A model generated the notes under the pieces. It did not search any database. It worked only from the letters and a program-made list of their open reading frames with translations, and was not told the origin of the DNA. A stretch of 9,411 bases of DNA from Candidatus Cloacimonadota bacterium (GTDB lineage: Bacteria > Cloacimonadota > Cloacimonadia > Cloacimonadales > JAIOQZ01). The stretch covers positions 1 to 9,411 of the forward strand of contig JAIOTM010000292.1 in assembly GCA_021106755.1 (NCBI GenBank), read 5' to 3'. Position 1 is the stretch's first letter, and every line of letters begins with the position of its first letter. A program made the translations under genes and the position numbers. Below, piece after piece: positions 1 to 6,426 of the stretch.

Positions 1-943
1 ATCGAAGTCTCTCGTTCTTTACTTCGATGTAACCGCTGTACCAGCCTGTTGAATCCGGTCGTAGTGTAAAAGAAAGTGTTTTCTTCTGATTCGGTTCCAG
101 ATCGGTAATCTGCTCAGACAAGGTAACACCACCGACAACAAGCTTCAGAATAGCATCTTCAAAGGGGCGGTCAGAGTGATTGCTGAGTTCAAAAGAGAGG
201 GTCTGCACCGCCGCTCTGTCTATAAGACTAACCTGAGGTTGAACATTGCCGACACTAAGATTCATCCTGTCCTGCGGGCGTGATGTAGGAAGAATATAGA
301 GAGACACGGCAGTTCGTTCTGGTATTGGTTTAATCTGGTTATCGGTAATAAAGTAGATTTCCCTGTTAGGTGTGTGAGTACTTCTGAGTTTTTCTTCCGC
401 TTCCGCTACAACAGTGCTGAATAACATGGGCAATGGGGTAATTTCTATTCTTTCTATCAGGTTATTGTCTATTTGCCCTGAGATAACGTTGCCATTGAGA
501 TTATTCCAGGCTTTATCAAGGGTTAGCACGAGCAGTTGGTCTTCGGAGTTCAGCATCCGGTTTATCTGTCCTGCCATGCTTTTAGCGGCTTCTAATTCTG
601 TCCGGCTGTCCACGAGATAATCCATAGAAAACGAATTATCAATAATCAGGGCGATAGCGGTGCGGGGGTGGCTTGTACCTTTTTTCAGAAACGGTAATTT
701 CAGAGCCGGGCGGGAGATAGCAAACACAGTAAATAAAACAATAGCGATTCGTAATAGGAGCAGAATCAGATTTTTAATGCTGATTTTTTTATTTCGGTGT
801 TTCTGACTCTCTTTAATAAAGCGGATTGTACTGAAAATTATCCTTTGAGGTTTCCGTCTCGCAAACAGATGTATCAGCAAAGGTATAACTGAGGCGGCTG
901 CAAGAAACAGCAAACCGGAATTGAGAAACGAGAGGGAAAACAC
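1..943 (-). CDS. BatA N-terminal domain plus von Willebrand factor A domain membrane protein (3' end cut by window edge)
   Basis: The gene begins at a GTG whose G is the last base of the upstream TAG stop (TAGTG). It stays open for 314 codons to the window edge, so the C-terminus is missing. Residues 1-81 fit the BatA N-terminal double-transmembrane region (COG of Bat/aerotolerance proteins): a helix around 7-27 (FLNSGLLFLAAA, then PLLIHLFARRKPQRI, then FSTIRF), a basic loop, and a second helix around 57-77. A vWA domain follows. Its MIDAS motif DxSxS is at D102-S104-S106 (IIDNSFSM) and a later MIDAS-type Asp is at D201 in YFITDNQ. From about residue 222 the sequence looks like a beta-rich, CARDB/Ig-like domain. 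Such proteins sit in the inner membrane with the vWA domain outside it, and are thought to mediate metal-dependent protein contacts. The exact role is unknown. It ends a tight envelope operon. The family call is confident; function is inferred only from the family. Confidence 0.88.
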   Translation of the reverse strand, partial: MFSLSFLNSGLLFLAAASVIPLLIHLFARRKPQRIIFSTIRFIKESQKHRNKKISIKNLILLLLRIAIVLFTVFAISRPALKLPFLKKGTSHPRTAIALIIDNSFSMDYLVDSRTELEAAKSMAGQINRMLNSEDQLLVLTLDKAWNNLNGNVISGQIDNNLIERIEITPLPMLFSTVVAEAEEKLRSTHTPNREIYFITDNQIKPIPERTAVSLYILPTSRPQDRMNLSVGNVQPQVSLIDRAAVQTLSFELSNHSDRPFEDAILKLVVGGVTLSEQITDLEPNQKKTLSFTLRPDSTGWYSGYIEVKNERLR

Positions 944-2025
944 TATAAGCCGACTGAGATACTGATAAGATATCTGTTGTTTTTCAATACCATACCGTTA
1001 GTAGTAGCAGAAAGGTCTATCCGTAACTGCTTAATGTAATATCCAGTTCCAAATGAAGTGAAAATTGCGTCTTCATTCGCGAAATCCTCACTATGAATTC
1101 CGGTTCGGAATAGCAGAACTCCTTCACCGACAGGCGTGTTTAATTCAAATTGCCGAACAATGCCCAGATGATATTCCTGCTCTTTTTTAAGGTTGAGCTT
1201 GCGTGAAATTCCCGTTGTAAGGGCATAGTTGCCAATACCCCACTGAAAACCGAGACTCGCGCGTTTCGTAATAACTCGATTAGCACTATCTTCCCAATAG
1301 AGTCTGGAAAATAAATCGTAGAATACCAAACCGGCAGAAAAGCCCTCTTGTTTAAGAAGAAAACCAAGATCAGCGGAATAGCCTTTAACCCGTTCATCAT
1401 AGAACTCTTCTCTGAGCCAGCTGTTTCCGGTTTGCTTCTCTTCGAGATAAACCAATCTGCCGAAAATATATTTGAAACTCATACCCCAGGAAATATCAAC
1501 AGCAGTGATATCTTCCACCTGTGTTCCAAACGCGAATTGAACTGCATCAAGTTGGTAATCTTCGTACTCCCTGTATATTTCGCCTGTGCTGTTATAGGTG
1601 CGGGACTGATTTATTGATGCCAGAGGATACCAGCCAAATCCGCCTTTAGCAGCATATACGCTGGCATAGGTGAATTGATTTTTTTTGAGTATGTTTGCCA
1701 TGCTCATCACTTCACTGAAACTCATTCCCTGCTTATGTTCCATTTTGAAGCTCGCGGTAACGACTCCATTCTCCACGAAGGGGAGAAGTGCCGGATTGTT
1801 ATACATAAGAGCGGAATCGGATTCATAGGTAACGCTCATGCCCCCCATTGCTTCCACTACAGGAGAAACCTGATGAACGGGAGTATGAAAATCATAGGAG
1901 CTTATCGGGAAGCCGAAAAGCAGGCTTCCGAAACTTACCATAAGCAGTATCAGATACTTATGAGCAACTCTAATCATCGAATTTATTGAATGATGGTTAG
2001 TAACTGGAATAATCGTCACATGCAT
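943..2025 (-). CDS. PorV/UPF0164-like outer-membrane beta-barrel protein
   Basis: A 360-aa protein with a hydrophobic signal-type segment at about residues 17-38 (MIRVAHKYLILLMVSFGSLL). The mature N-terminus carries the hallmark of the PorV/PorQ/UPF0164 (FadL-related) families: VEAMGGMSVTYESDSALMYN then NPALLPF at about 58-83, matching the usual GGAyvA...dasalyyNPAgL pattern. The rest alternates polar and aromatic/hydrophobic residues in strand-like stretches and ends SISVGL, as barrels do. The start is uncertain. ATG at 2025 has GGAG directly against it, which is too close. GTG at 2019 (codon 3) sits 6 nt from the same GGAG and is the better-spaced start. ATG at 1977 gives the tidiest signal peptide but has no visible Shine-Dalgarno. 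It lies 8 bp after plsY and overlaps the BatA/vWA gene by 1 bp. PorV proteins act in type IX secretion and UPF0164 proteins are poorly characterised, so no specific transport role is claimed. Confidence 0.8.
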   Translation of the reverse strand: MHVTIIPVTNHHSINSMIRVAHKYLILLMVSFGSLLFGFPISSYDFHTPVHQVSPVVEAMGGMSVTYESDSALMYNNPALLPFVENGVVTASFKMEHKQGMSFSEVMSMANILKKNQFTYASVYAAKGGFGWYPLASINQSRTYNSTGEIYREYEDYQLDAVQFAFGTQVEDITAVDISWGMSFKYIFGRLVYLEEKQTGNSWLREEFYDERVKGYSADLGFLLKQEGFSAGLVFYDLFSRLYWEDSANRVITKRASLGFQWGIGNYALTTGISRKLNLKKEQEYHLGIVRQFELNTPVGEGVLLFRTGIHSEDFANEDAIFTSFGTGYYIKQLRIDLSATTNGMVLKNNRYLISISVGL

Positions 2026-2033
2026 CTCCGTAT

Positions 2034-2657
2034 TTATATTTCTCCCAACCGCTTGGCTACAATAAGATTAAGGATTGCCATCAGGAAAGCTCCGATAAGC
2101 AGCTTTGTAACGAAGTCGGGAGTGCAATTCTGAAACTGTCCTTCAAAAAAAGTGCTCAGTATCTGGCACGAAATAGGGAGCAACAGTACAATGAGAAACT
2201 TAGCAAAACGTGTCTGCCGGAAAAAGAAGACTACAATTAATGCTGGTAAGACAGCAAATCCCATCGCTGTAGGAGCAAAAAACGCGATGAAACCAGTATA
2301 GGTAATTACGCCGCGTCCTCCGCGAAATTTATTGGTAACAGGCAGACAATGCCCCACAATCATCATAAAACCAAAAATAAGAAGCCATATCTGGTTCGCG
2401 TACAATGGGAATGTATTGCTAAAAATCCTTTGCAGAAGAAACAGGTAAAGATACATCATAGTGAAATCAATCGCACCTGTCAGCAGTCCAAGAGCTTTAC
2501 TTACATTGAGATAAATATTAGTAGTATCGGGGTGTCCCGATCCGATTTTCTCAATCCGTAAGTTGCGAAAGGTTCTGGCAATCACGCGGGCTGAGGAAAA
2601 ACAGCCAATCAGGTAAGATACGATGATAAGCAGAACAGGGATAAAAAATTCAAACAT
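2034..2657 (-). CDS. plsY: PlsY-family acyl-phosphate:glycerol-3-phosphate acyltransferase (divergent motif 2)
   Basis: A 207-aa polytopic membrane protein of normal PlsY length. PlsY moves an acyl group from acyl phosphate to glycerol 3-phosphate, the first step of phospholipid synthesis, at the inner membrane. Motif 1 is visible as SYLIGCFSSARVI (residues 14-26), motif 2 as GSGHPDTTN (39-47) and motif 3 as GHCLPVTNKFRGGRGVIT (roughly 103-120). Five or six hydrophobic segments lie between them. Motif 2 departs from the usual GSGNxGATN (His for Asn, Asp for Gly, Thr for Ala). Motif 3 has GGRGVIT instead of GGKGVAT. Motif 2 is known as the glycerol-3-phosphate-binding loop, so altered kinetics or a different acceptor is possible, but that is inference. 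AGGAG at 2664-2668, inside the end of yggS, lies 6 nt before the ATG, fixing the start and implying coupling. Overall fold and family are secure; strict functional equivalence is less so. Confidence 0.85.
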   Translation of the reverse strand: MFEFFIPVLLIIVSYLIGCFSSARVIARTFRNLRIEKIGSGHPDTTNIYLNVSKALGLLTGAIDFTMMYLYLFLLQRIFSNTFPLYANQIWLLIFGFMMIVGHCLPVTNKFRGGRGVITYTGFIAFFAPTAMGFAVLPALIVVFFFRQTRFAKFLIVLLLPISCQILSTFFEGQFQNCTPDFVTKLLIGAFLMAILNLIVAKRLGEI

Positions 2658-2660
2658 AAT

Positions 2661-3353
2661 TTACTCCTGACGCCGAGAACCCATAATCGCGGTCCCTATC
2701 CGAAGGATTGTAGCTCCTTCGCTTATTGCCAATTCAAAATCACTGCTCATTCCCATAGACAATTCTCTCATAGTTGTTCCCAAAGTATTATTGATTTTCT
2801 CAAGCAGATTGCGCAAGAGGGCAAAATTCTCTTTTATTGCTTCAGAATCGCGAGTTATTTTGCCTATGGTCATCAAGCCACAGACATTGATATGTTCAAG
2901 TAATAATATCTGGCGAATAATTGCTTCGGTCTGCTCTGGTTCGCAACCGTACTTGGAAGTTTCGCCGGATGTGTTAACCTGGATGAGGATATTCTGAATT
3001 CTCTCCTTAGGTAAACGCTGATTGATTTTCGTAGCAAGCTCAACACTATCTATAGAATGGATAAGGTCAGGTTTCAGCGGAAGCAATTTGTTAATCTTGT
3101 TAGACTGAATGTGCCCGATGAAATGAAATTCGCGGTAAATTCCTTGCAGTTCAGGAATTTTCCGCTCTGCTTCCTGCACTTTATTCTCACCGATAAATTC
3201 TACTCCGCCAGCTATTGCTTCTTTAATAACTGCTACCGGCTGTGTTTTGGTTATTGTAACAAGTTTTATTGTATCGGGATTACGACCATAACGCAGGGCT
3301 GTGTTGTGGACGCGTTTCTGTATCTTTTCTATTCGTTGCTGGTATTCATTCAT
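2661..3353 (-). CDS. yggS: YggS/PLPBP family pyridoxal-phosphate homeostasis protein
   Basis: A 230-aa cytoplasmic TIM-barrel PLP-binding protein (alanine-racemase-like fold, no racemase activity) that buffers PLP and affects amino-acid and keto-acid metabolism. The PLP lysine is K36 in KLVTITKTQP, the same position as in E. coli YggS. Other family signatures follow in order: GVEFIGENKVQEA, FHFIGHIQSNKINKL, HSIDSVELA, QVNTSGETSKYG, GLMTIG, and the phosphate-binding end LSMGMSSDFELAISEGAT then LRIGTAIMGSR. The reading frame stays open 32 codons further upstream to a GTG at 3449. However, ATG 3353 gives the normal family N-terminus (MNEYQQRIEKIQ) and has AGGT 7 nt before it, so the shorter form is annotated. 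It is the first gene of the left operon, and its stop lies 3 bp from the plsY start. Confidence 0.95.
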   Translation of the reverse strand: MNEYQQRIEKIQKRVHNTALRYGRNPDTIKLVTITKTQPVAVIKEAIAGGVEFIGENKVQEAERKIPELQGIYREFHFIGHIQSNKINKLLPLKPDLIHSIDSVELATKINQRLPKERIQNILIQVNTSGETSKYGCEPEQTEAIIRQILLLEHINVCGLMTIGKITRDSEAIKENFALLRNLLEKINNTLGTTMRELSMGMSSDFELAISEGATILRIGTAIMGSRRQE

Positions 3354-3711
3354 AATATTACCTGTAAAAGCCGTGAAAGGTCTCTTCCTGTCAAGAATTA
3401 TCGCACTCGTCAGAGATACCCCCATTTTTTGGAAACTTATGGTTTGCACTTCTCACGACTCGAAAACACACGGTTTAGGAGAGACAGACAATTGACGGGA
3501 CGAAATATCTATTCATCGTTATCCTCGTATTCTTTGCTGTTTTGTTTATGGCGTAACTCCCTGAACAACAATAAGCTACGAAGTTGCCTTATTAGGTATT
3601 ATTTTAACTTATTTGTTTGTGATATATGTCATTAAATCAACTCGAAAAGATTAGTTAATAATCAAGCATCGTTTAGAAAAATCGTTGAAGAAGGGGTAAT
3701 AAGCTATTGAG
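3354..3711. other. 358-bp intergenic region without a convincing gene
   Basis: No ORF here looks like a known protein. A perfect minus-strand TTGACA occurs at 3394-3389, but the best -10-like hexamer downstream (TTTTAC, 3369-3364) is poor and spaced 19 nt, so a yggS promoter there is only tentative. On the minus strand GAGG (3526-3523) stands 6 nt before an ATG at 3516 that opens only 13 codons (to 3475). On the plus strand AGGAGA (3478-3483) precedes a 21-residue hydrophobic reading at 3491-3556, but its only initiator would be ATT. A weak hairpin AATAAG...CTTATT lies at 3570-3593. A TCTCT/AGAGA pair with flanking GG/CC lies at 3379-3420. Nothing resembles a tRNA or a hairpin-plus-T-tract terminator. 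It may hold decayed coding DNA or an unrecognised short RNA. Confidence 0.5.
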
Positions 3712-4281
3712 TCAATTCAAAATTTTGAGATTCTTCAACCTGAATTCTATAGCGGAAGGGGATACTAAGAAGTAAACAGCTAACGGATTAACCAGTTCTT
3801 GTCTGATTTGATCGTCCCGAAATTTGTATGAGTCTCTTTCATCCACAATTTTTTGTATTTGTTTTAAAACTTCATCTTTAGGCATCAGAAGTTTAGCGGC
3901 AAAAGCATTTGCTTCATATTCCTTTCCGTCCCAATCAGAGCTCCTGAACATAGTTTTTTTGCTGTCTGTTATAAGAACACTTCCCTTACCTGTTTTCTGC
4001 CATAAGTGTAAAACAATATGCCCTAATTCATGTGCTAAAGTAAATCTTTGTCGATAATCTGGTTCCTGATGGTTCACAGCTATAAAAAACCGATTGTTCC
4101 GAAACCCACATTCTCCCGATATATCATCATCTTCATACAGTTTGAAGTGCAAATCAATATCACAGTCTGAAATAATTCTGTCAATAGGTACAGGATATCC
4201 GTACTTTTTGTTTTCAGCAAATTTTTCGGGATTGCGTTGTAATAACTCAATCAGGTCTTCAGGTGTAGTATCATTCCCCAT
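3712..4281 (-). CDS. ImmA/IrrE-family zinc metallopeptidase (COG2856)
   Basis: A 189-aa soluble protein with no signal peptide. The zinc site is the HExxH motif H84-E-L-G-H88 in RFTLAHELGHIVLHL, preceded by the FFIAVNHQEPDYRQ segment typical of the family. The third ligand is likely E122 in YEANAFAAKLLMP (residues 121-133), the second COG2856 signature. The C-terminal helix (LAVYFLVSPSAIEFRLKNL) matches the region after the catalytic domain where these proteins check their own recognition helix. Known relatives (B. subtilis ImmA, Deinococcus IrrE/PprI) cleave or inactivate XRE-type repressors on stress. Here there is no fused or adjacent helix-turn-helix gene. The upstream partner is a membrane protein overlapping by 11 bp, with GAGGT (4294-4290) 8 nt before the ATG. 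The substrate is therefore unknown, and the overlapping membrane protein is an obvious candidate partner. The gene is AT-rich compared with its flanks. Confidence 0.9.
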   Translation of the reverse strand: MGNDTTPEDLIELLQRNPEKFAENKKYGYPVPIDRIISDCDIDLHFKLYEDDDISGECGFRNNRFFIAVNHQEPDYRQRFTLAHELGHIVLHLWQKTGKGSVLITDSKKTMFRSSDWDGKEYEANAFAAKLLMPKDEVLKQIQKIVDERDSYKFRDDQIRQELVNPLAVYFLVSPSAIEFRLKNLKILN

Positions 4282-4816
4282 CTGGTTTTACCTCTTTTAT
4301 GCGAGCAAGAATATTTCTGAGTTTCTGTTCTTCACTAAGTTGGCTCAATTCTGATTCGGTTTTTTGTTCATTTTGATCTGTACTTTTAGTTTTTAATTTT
4401 TGAATAAACTCTTCGTTGTCTAAAAACTTTTTCATCAGTCTTTTCATTACGATTTCATTACTGGTAAATTCCTTAATAAACTCATCAATATATTCATCCT
4501 TTTTTGTGTTAATCTTCTTTTGCCAATATACGACATACATCGTTCCGCTGATAGCAAGTAGTGCCACAACTAAAGTCATTATTGCAATGGATAACATTGC
4601 GATATTATCCATCTCCCAAAATGTTCTTTCCGGAATTTGGCGACTTCTTCGCTCTTCCTGATTCCTCAGGATTTTCCTTATTTCATCTACTTGCCTTTTC
4701 AGAGAATCTGATTGCGTGAATTCTGATTTTCCACTCACATTTTCATTCGATGTTTCTGCAAACAAAACACTACAAAGAAGCAATGAAAGAGCAATCATTA
4801 TAAATATCCATTTCAT
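4271..4816 (-). CDS. Putative membrane-anchored coiled-coil protein with signal peptide, partner of the ImmA-like peptidase
   Basis: A 181-aa protein of no family I recognise. Layout: signal peptide at 1-20 (MKWIFIMIALSLLLCSVLFA, cleavage likely before E21); a polar segment with a probable coiled coil at about 36-60 (SLKRQVDEIRKILRNQEERR); a transmembrane helix at about 72-97 (IAMLSIAIMTLVVALLAISG onward) followed by KK; then a long charged helical tail (98-181) rich in Lys/Glu. If the signal peptide is cleaved, the coiled coil is periplasmic and the tail cytoplasmic, by the positive-inside rule. Its stop overlaps the metallopeptidase start by 11 bp (ATGGGGAATGA), which suggests coupled translation and a shared function. 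No Shine-Dalgarno is evident before ATG 4816; a TATAAG lies just upstream. Codon and base use are AT-rich. A sensor or regulated-proteolysis substrate is possible, but that is inference. Confidence 0.75.
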   Translation of the reverse strand: MKWIFIMIALSLLLCSVLFAETSNENVSGKSEFTQSDSLKRQVDEIRKILRNQEERRSRQIPERTFWEMDNIAMLSIAIMTLVVALLAISGTMYVVYWQKKINTKKDEYIDEFIKEFTSNEIVMKRLMKKFLDNEEFIQKLKTKSTDQNEQKTESELSQLSEEQKLRNILARIKEVKPDGE

Positions 4817-4958
4817 ACTTATAAATTGTCTCTGTTCAAGATAAATGTCAACAAAAACTTTTCTGAATCAGCAGAAATTTATCATTAAAGCTAAAATTTT
4901 ATTGTAAACACTTGACGTTATCTATCCCTGCTGATTTACAACTATCGGAGTTATCTTG
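4817..4958. promoter_or_regulatory. Divergent promoter region between the ImmA cassette and the CheW operon
   Basis: 142 bp of AT-rich DNA between genes transcribed away from each other, so it should hold both promoters. For the minus strand, TTTACA (4908-4903) with AATGAT (4886-4881) at 16-bp spacing is one candidate. A perfect TTGACA (4851-4846) is another, but its -10 (TTTATA or TATAAG) is spaced 20-22 bp. For the plus strand, TTGACG (4912-4917) with TTTACA (4935-4940) at 17-bp spacing is the best match and is weak. GGAG (4947-4950) is the Shine-Dalgarno of the CheW-like gene, 8 nt before its ATG. These are eye-made matches to sigma-70 consensus; only the existence of promoters here is reasonably safe. 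Confidence 0.5.
4866..4936. repeat. 9-bp perfect inverted repeat in the divergent promoter region
   Basis: AATCAGCAG (4866-4874) is exactly complementary to CTGCTGATT (4928-4936), with 53 bp between the arms. The left arm lies near the expected transcription start of one minus-strand promoter candidate. The right arm overlaps the -10 region of the plus-strand candidate. That layout suits two half-operators bridged by a regulator, but the spacing is long for one dimer and chance cannot be excluded. Confidence 0.4.
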
Positions 4959-5432
4959 ATGAAAATATTGGAATTCAGATGCGATAAACTGCTTTTTGGG
5001 ATTTCCCTACAGTTAATCAGGAAAATTATCAGCGAACCTGAGTTGATTGATCCGGGTGGAGCACCTCCTTTTGTTCGGGGTATCTTCCGTGAGAGAAACC
5101 GCGTTTACACTCTGCTTGATATTTCTCTATACTTAACAGGCATTCCGGCTGAAAATGGGCGATGCGTTTTACTTAAGACCAGTTCAGACCTTGATAATGA
5201 ACCATTTGAGCAGACTTGGGATACAATGCTTCAGTTGGCGTTTCAGGTTCAGGAAGTAGGAGATATTTCCGAGATGGAAGAAGAAGAGTTGCGTCCGGCT
5301 GAGGACAATGTAGCCGGAATTCCAGCCGATTTGATTAAGGGGATTGGCAATAACTCAGATGGAGAAAAACTCTTTGTGCTTGATGCTCAGGAGTTGTTGC
5401 AAAAATTACTGGAGTTTGCCAACCATGGTTAA
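4959..5432 (+). CDS. CheW-like domain protein
   Basis: A 157-aa single-domain protein matching CheW. It has the opening strands KILEFRCDKLLFGISLQLIR (residues 2-21), the core segment ending PFVRGIFRERNRVYTLLDIS (37-56, compare FvrGviNlRGriipviDL), and a late KGIGNNSDGEKLFVLDAQEL segment matching the second half of the fold. An acidic linker (about 106-122, EMEEEELRPAED) is unusual. CheW proteins couple receptors to the CheA kinase in the cytoplasm. No CheA, receptor or other chemotaxis gene is present here, so it may serve a non-motility scaffold. ATG 4959 was chosen because GGAG lies 8 nt upstream; a TTG one codon earlier is also possible. It leads the right operon, and its stop overlaps mtnA by 8 bp. 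Confidence 0.75.
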   Translation: MKILEFRCDKLLFGISLQLIRKIISEPELIDPGGAPPFVRGIFRERNRVYTLLDISLYLTGIPAENGRCVLLKTSSDLDNEPFEQTWDTMLQLAFQVQEVGDISEMEEEELRPAEDNVAGIPADLIKGIGNNSDGEKLFVLDAQELLQKLLEFANHG

Positions 5433-6426
5433 AAGTCTGGAAATAACCGGAAACTATGTTACTATCTTAGACCAGACCCTGCTTCCACACGAAGAACGCT
5501 ATATCGAAATCCATACTTGTCGGGAAATGATAGACGCGATTCGCCGGATGAGTATTCGCGGCGCACCCGCCCTCGGCATAGCTGCTACCGCCGCCGCCTG
5601 GTTGGCTGTTCAGGAATTTACTGGTAGCAGTAATTTTCAGGGATATTTTGAACAACAACTACAAGCTATCGAAGACAGTCGTCCCACCGCGGTAAATTTA
5701 TTCACGGCAATTGCTCATATCCGCAAGACTATCGCAGACATTGACTCCCCTGCCGAAGCAGAGAGCAGAATTCTTGACTGCTTACGTGCTTTAATCAGGT
5801 ACGAAATAAACGCGTGCGTTACAATGGGAGAGAATGGAGCAAAACTTTTCCAGCACAACAAACTGAATATTCTCACTATATGCAATACCGGTTCATTAGC
5901 GACAGTTGGAATCGGAACCGCCCTCGGAGTTATTCGTTCCATTCCCCGCCACCTAATTGATACCGTGTTCGCTCTGGAAACACGCCCAAAATTACAGGGA
6001 GCAAGGCTTACCATGTGGGAATTAGAAAAATCAGGTATTCCGGCAAAGTTGATTACCGATGGCATGGTCGCTGATGTTATGAGTCGTTTCAGGATTGCGG
6101 CATGCATTGTTGGGGCTGACAGAATTGCTGCTAATGGCGACACAGCAAATAAAATCGGAACATTTTCGCTGGCGGTTCAGGCACAACACTTCAAGATTCC
6201 ATTTTACGTTGCCGCTCCCGAAACAACCTTCGACCGGAGTTTAACTGACGGTAGCGGTATTAACATTGAACAACGGAATAGTAGCGAAGTAACATCTTTC
6301 GCCGGAACTACTTCCGCTACTGAAAACTGCAGGGTTTACAATCCCGCTTTCGATGTAACCCCCGCCGGGTTGATTACCGCGATTATCACCGATAAAGAAG
6401 TTTACCGTGCACCCTACTCTTTTTAA
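5425..6426 (+). CDS. mtnA: S-methyl-5-thioribose-1-phosphate isomerase
   Basis: A 333-aa full-length MtnA of the eIF2B-like isomerase superfamily. It converts methylthioribose 1-phosphate to methylthioribulose 1-phosphate in the methionine salvage pathway. Key signatures in order: RGAPALG (residues 45-51); TICNTGSLATVGIGTALGV with the expected catalytic Cys at C153; ETRPKLQGARLTMWEL; ITDGMVADVM; and GADRIAANGDTANKIG with the expected catalytic Asp at D232; then PFYVAAPETTFD and IEQRNSSEV. These fit MtnA better than the ribose-1,5-bisphosphate isomerases. The frame is open further upstream to 5344, but that part overlaps the CheW-like gene. ATG 5425 gives the usual N-terminus and has GGAG (5411-5414) 10 nt before it. 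It overlaps its neighbours by 8 and 20 bp. No other methionine-salvage gene is nearby, so the downstream fate of the product cannot be read from the window. Confidence 0.95.
   Translation: MVKSLEITGNYVTILDQTLLPHEERYIEIHTCREMIDAIRRMSIRGAPALGIAATAAAWLAVQEFTGSSNFQGYFEQQLQAIEDSRPTAVNLFTAIAHIRKTIADIDSPAEAESRILDCLRALIRYEINACVTMGENGAKLFQHNKLNILTICNTGSLATVGIGTALGVIRSIPRHLIDTVFALETRPKLQGARLTMWELEKSGIPAKLITDGMVADVMSRFRIAACIVGADRIAANGDTANKIGTFSLAVQAQHFKIPFYVAAPETTFDRSLTDGSGINIEQRNSSEVTSFAGTTSATENCRVYNPAFDVTPAGLITAIITDKEVYRAPYSF

Noticed and set aside
3354..3449. N-terminal extension of yggS to GTG 3449
   Set aside because: The extra 32 residues match nothing in the family, and ATG 3353 has a better-placed ribosome-binding site and the standard N-terminus.
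3475..3516. A 13-codon minus-strand ORF (MNRYFVPSIVCLS) with a good Shine-Dalgarno
   Set aside because: Too short and unlike any known leader peptide to annotate as a gene; kept only as part of the gap description.
3570..3593. AATAAG...CTTATT hairpin as a terminator
   Set aside because: The stem is six A/T-rich pairs with a large loop and no T-tract following on either strand.
3057..3635. A 192-codon plus-strand open frame
   Set aside because: Most of it is antisense to yggS, whose motifs are unmistakable. Its translation has no family signature, is Cys/Phe-rich as shadow frames are, and has no credible ribosome-binding site.
3712..4816. Reading the ImmA gene as a prophage or ICE remnant, or as a toxin-antitoxin pair
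   Set aside because: No XRE repressor, integrase, excisionase or other phage gene is present, and the partner protein has a signal peptide and TM helix unlike an antitoxin.
5715..6143. A 142-codon minus-strand open frame inside mtnA
   Set aside because: It lies wholly antisense to a full-length, motif-complete mtnA and has no recognisable product.
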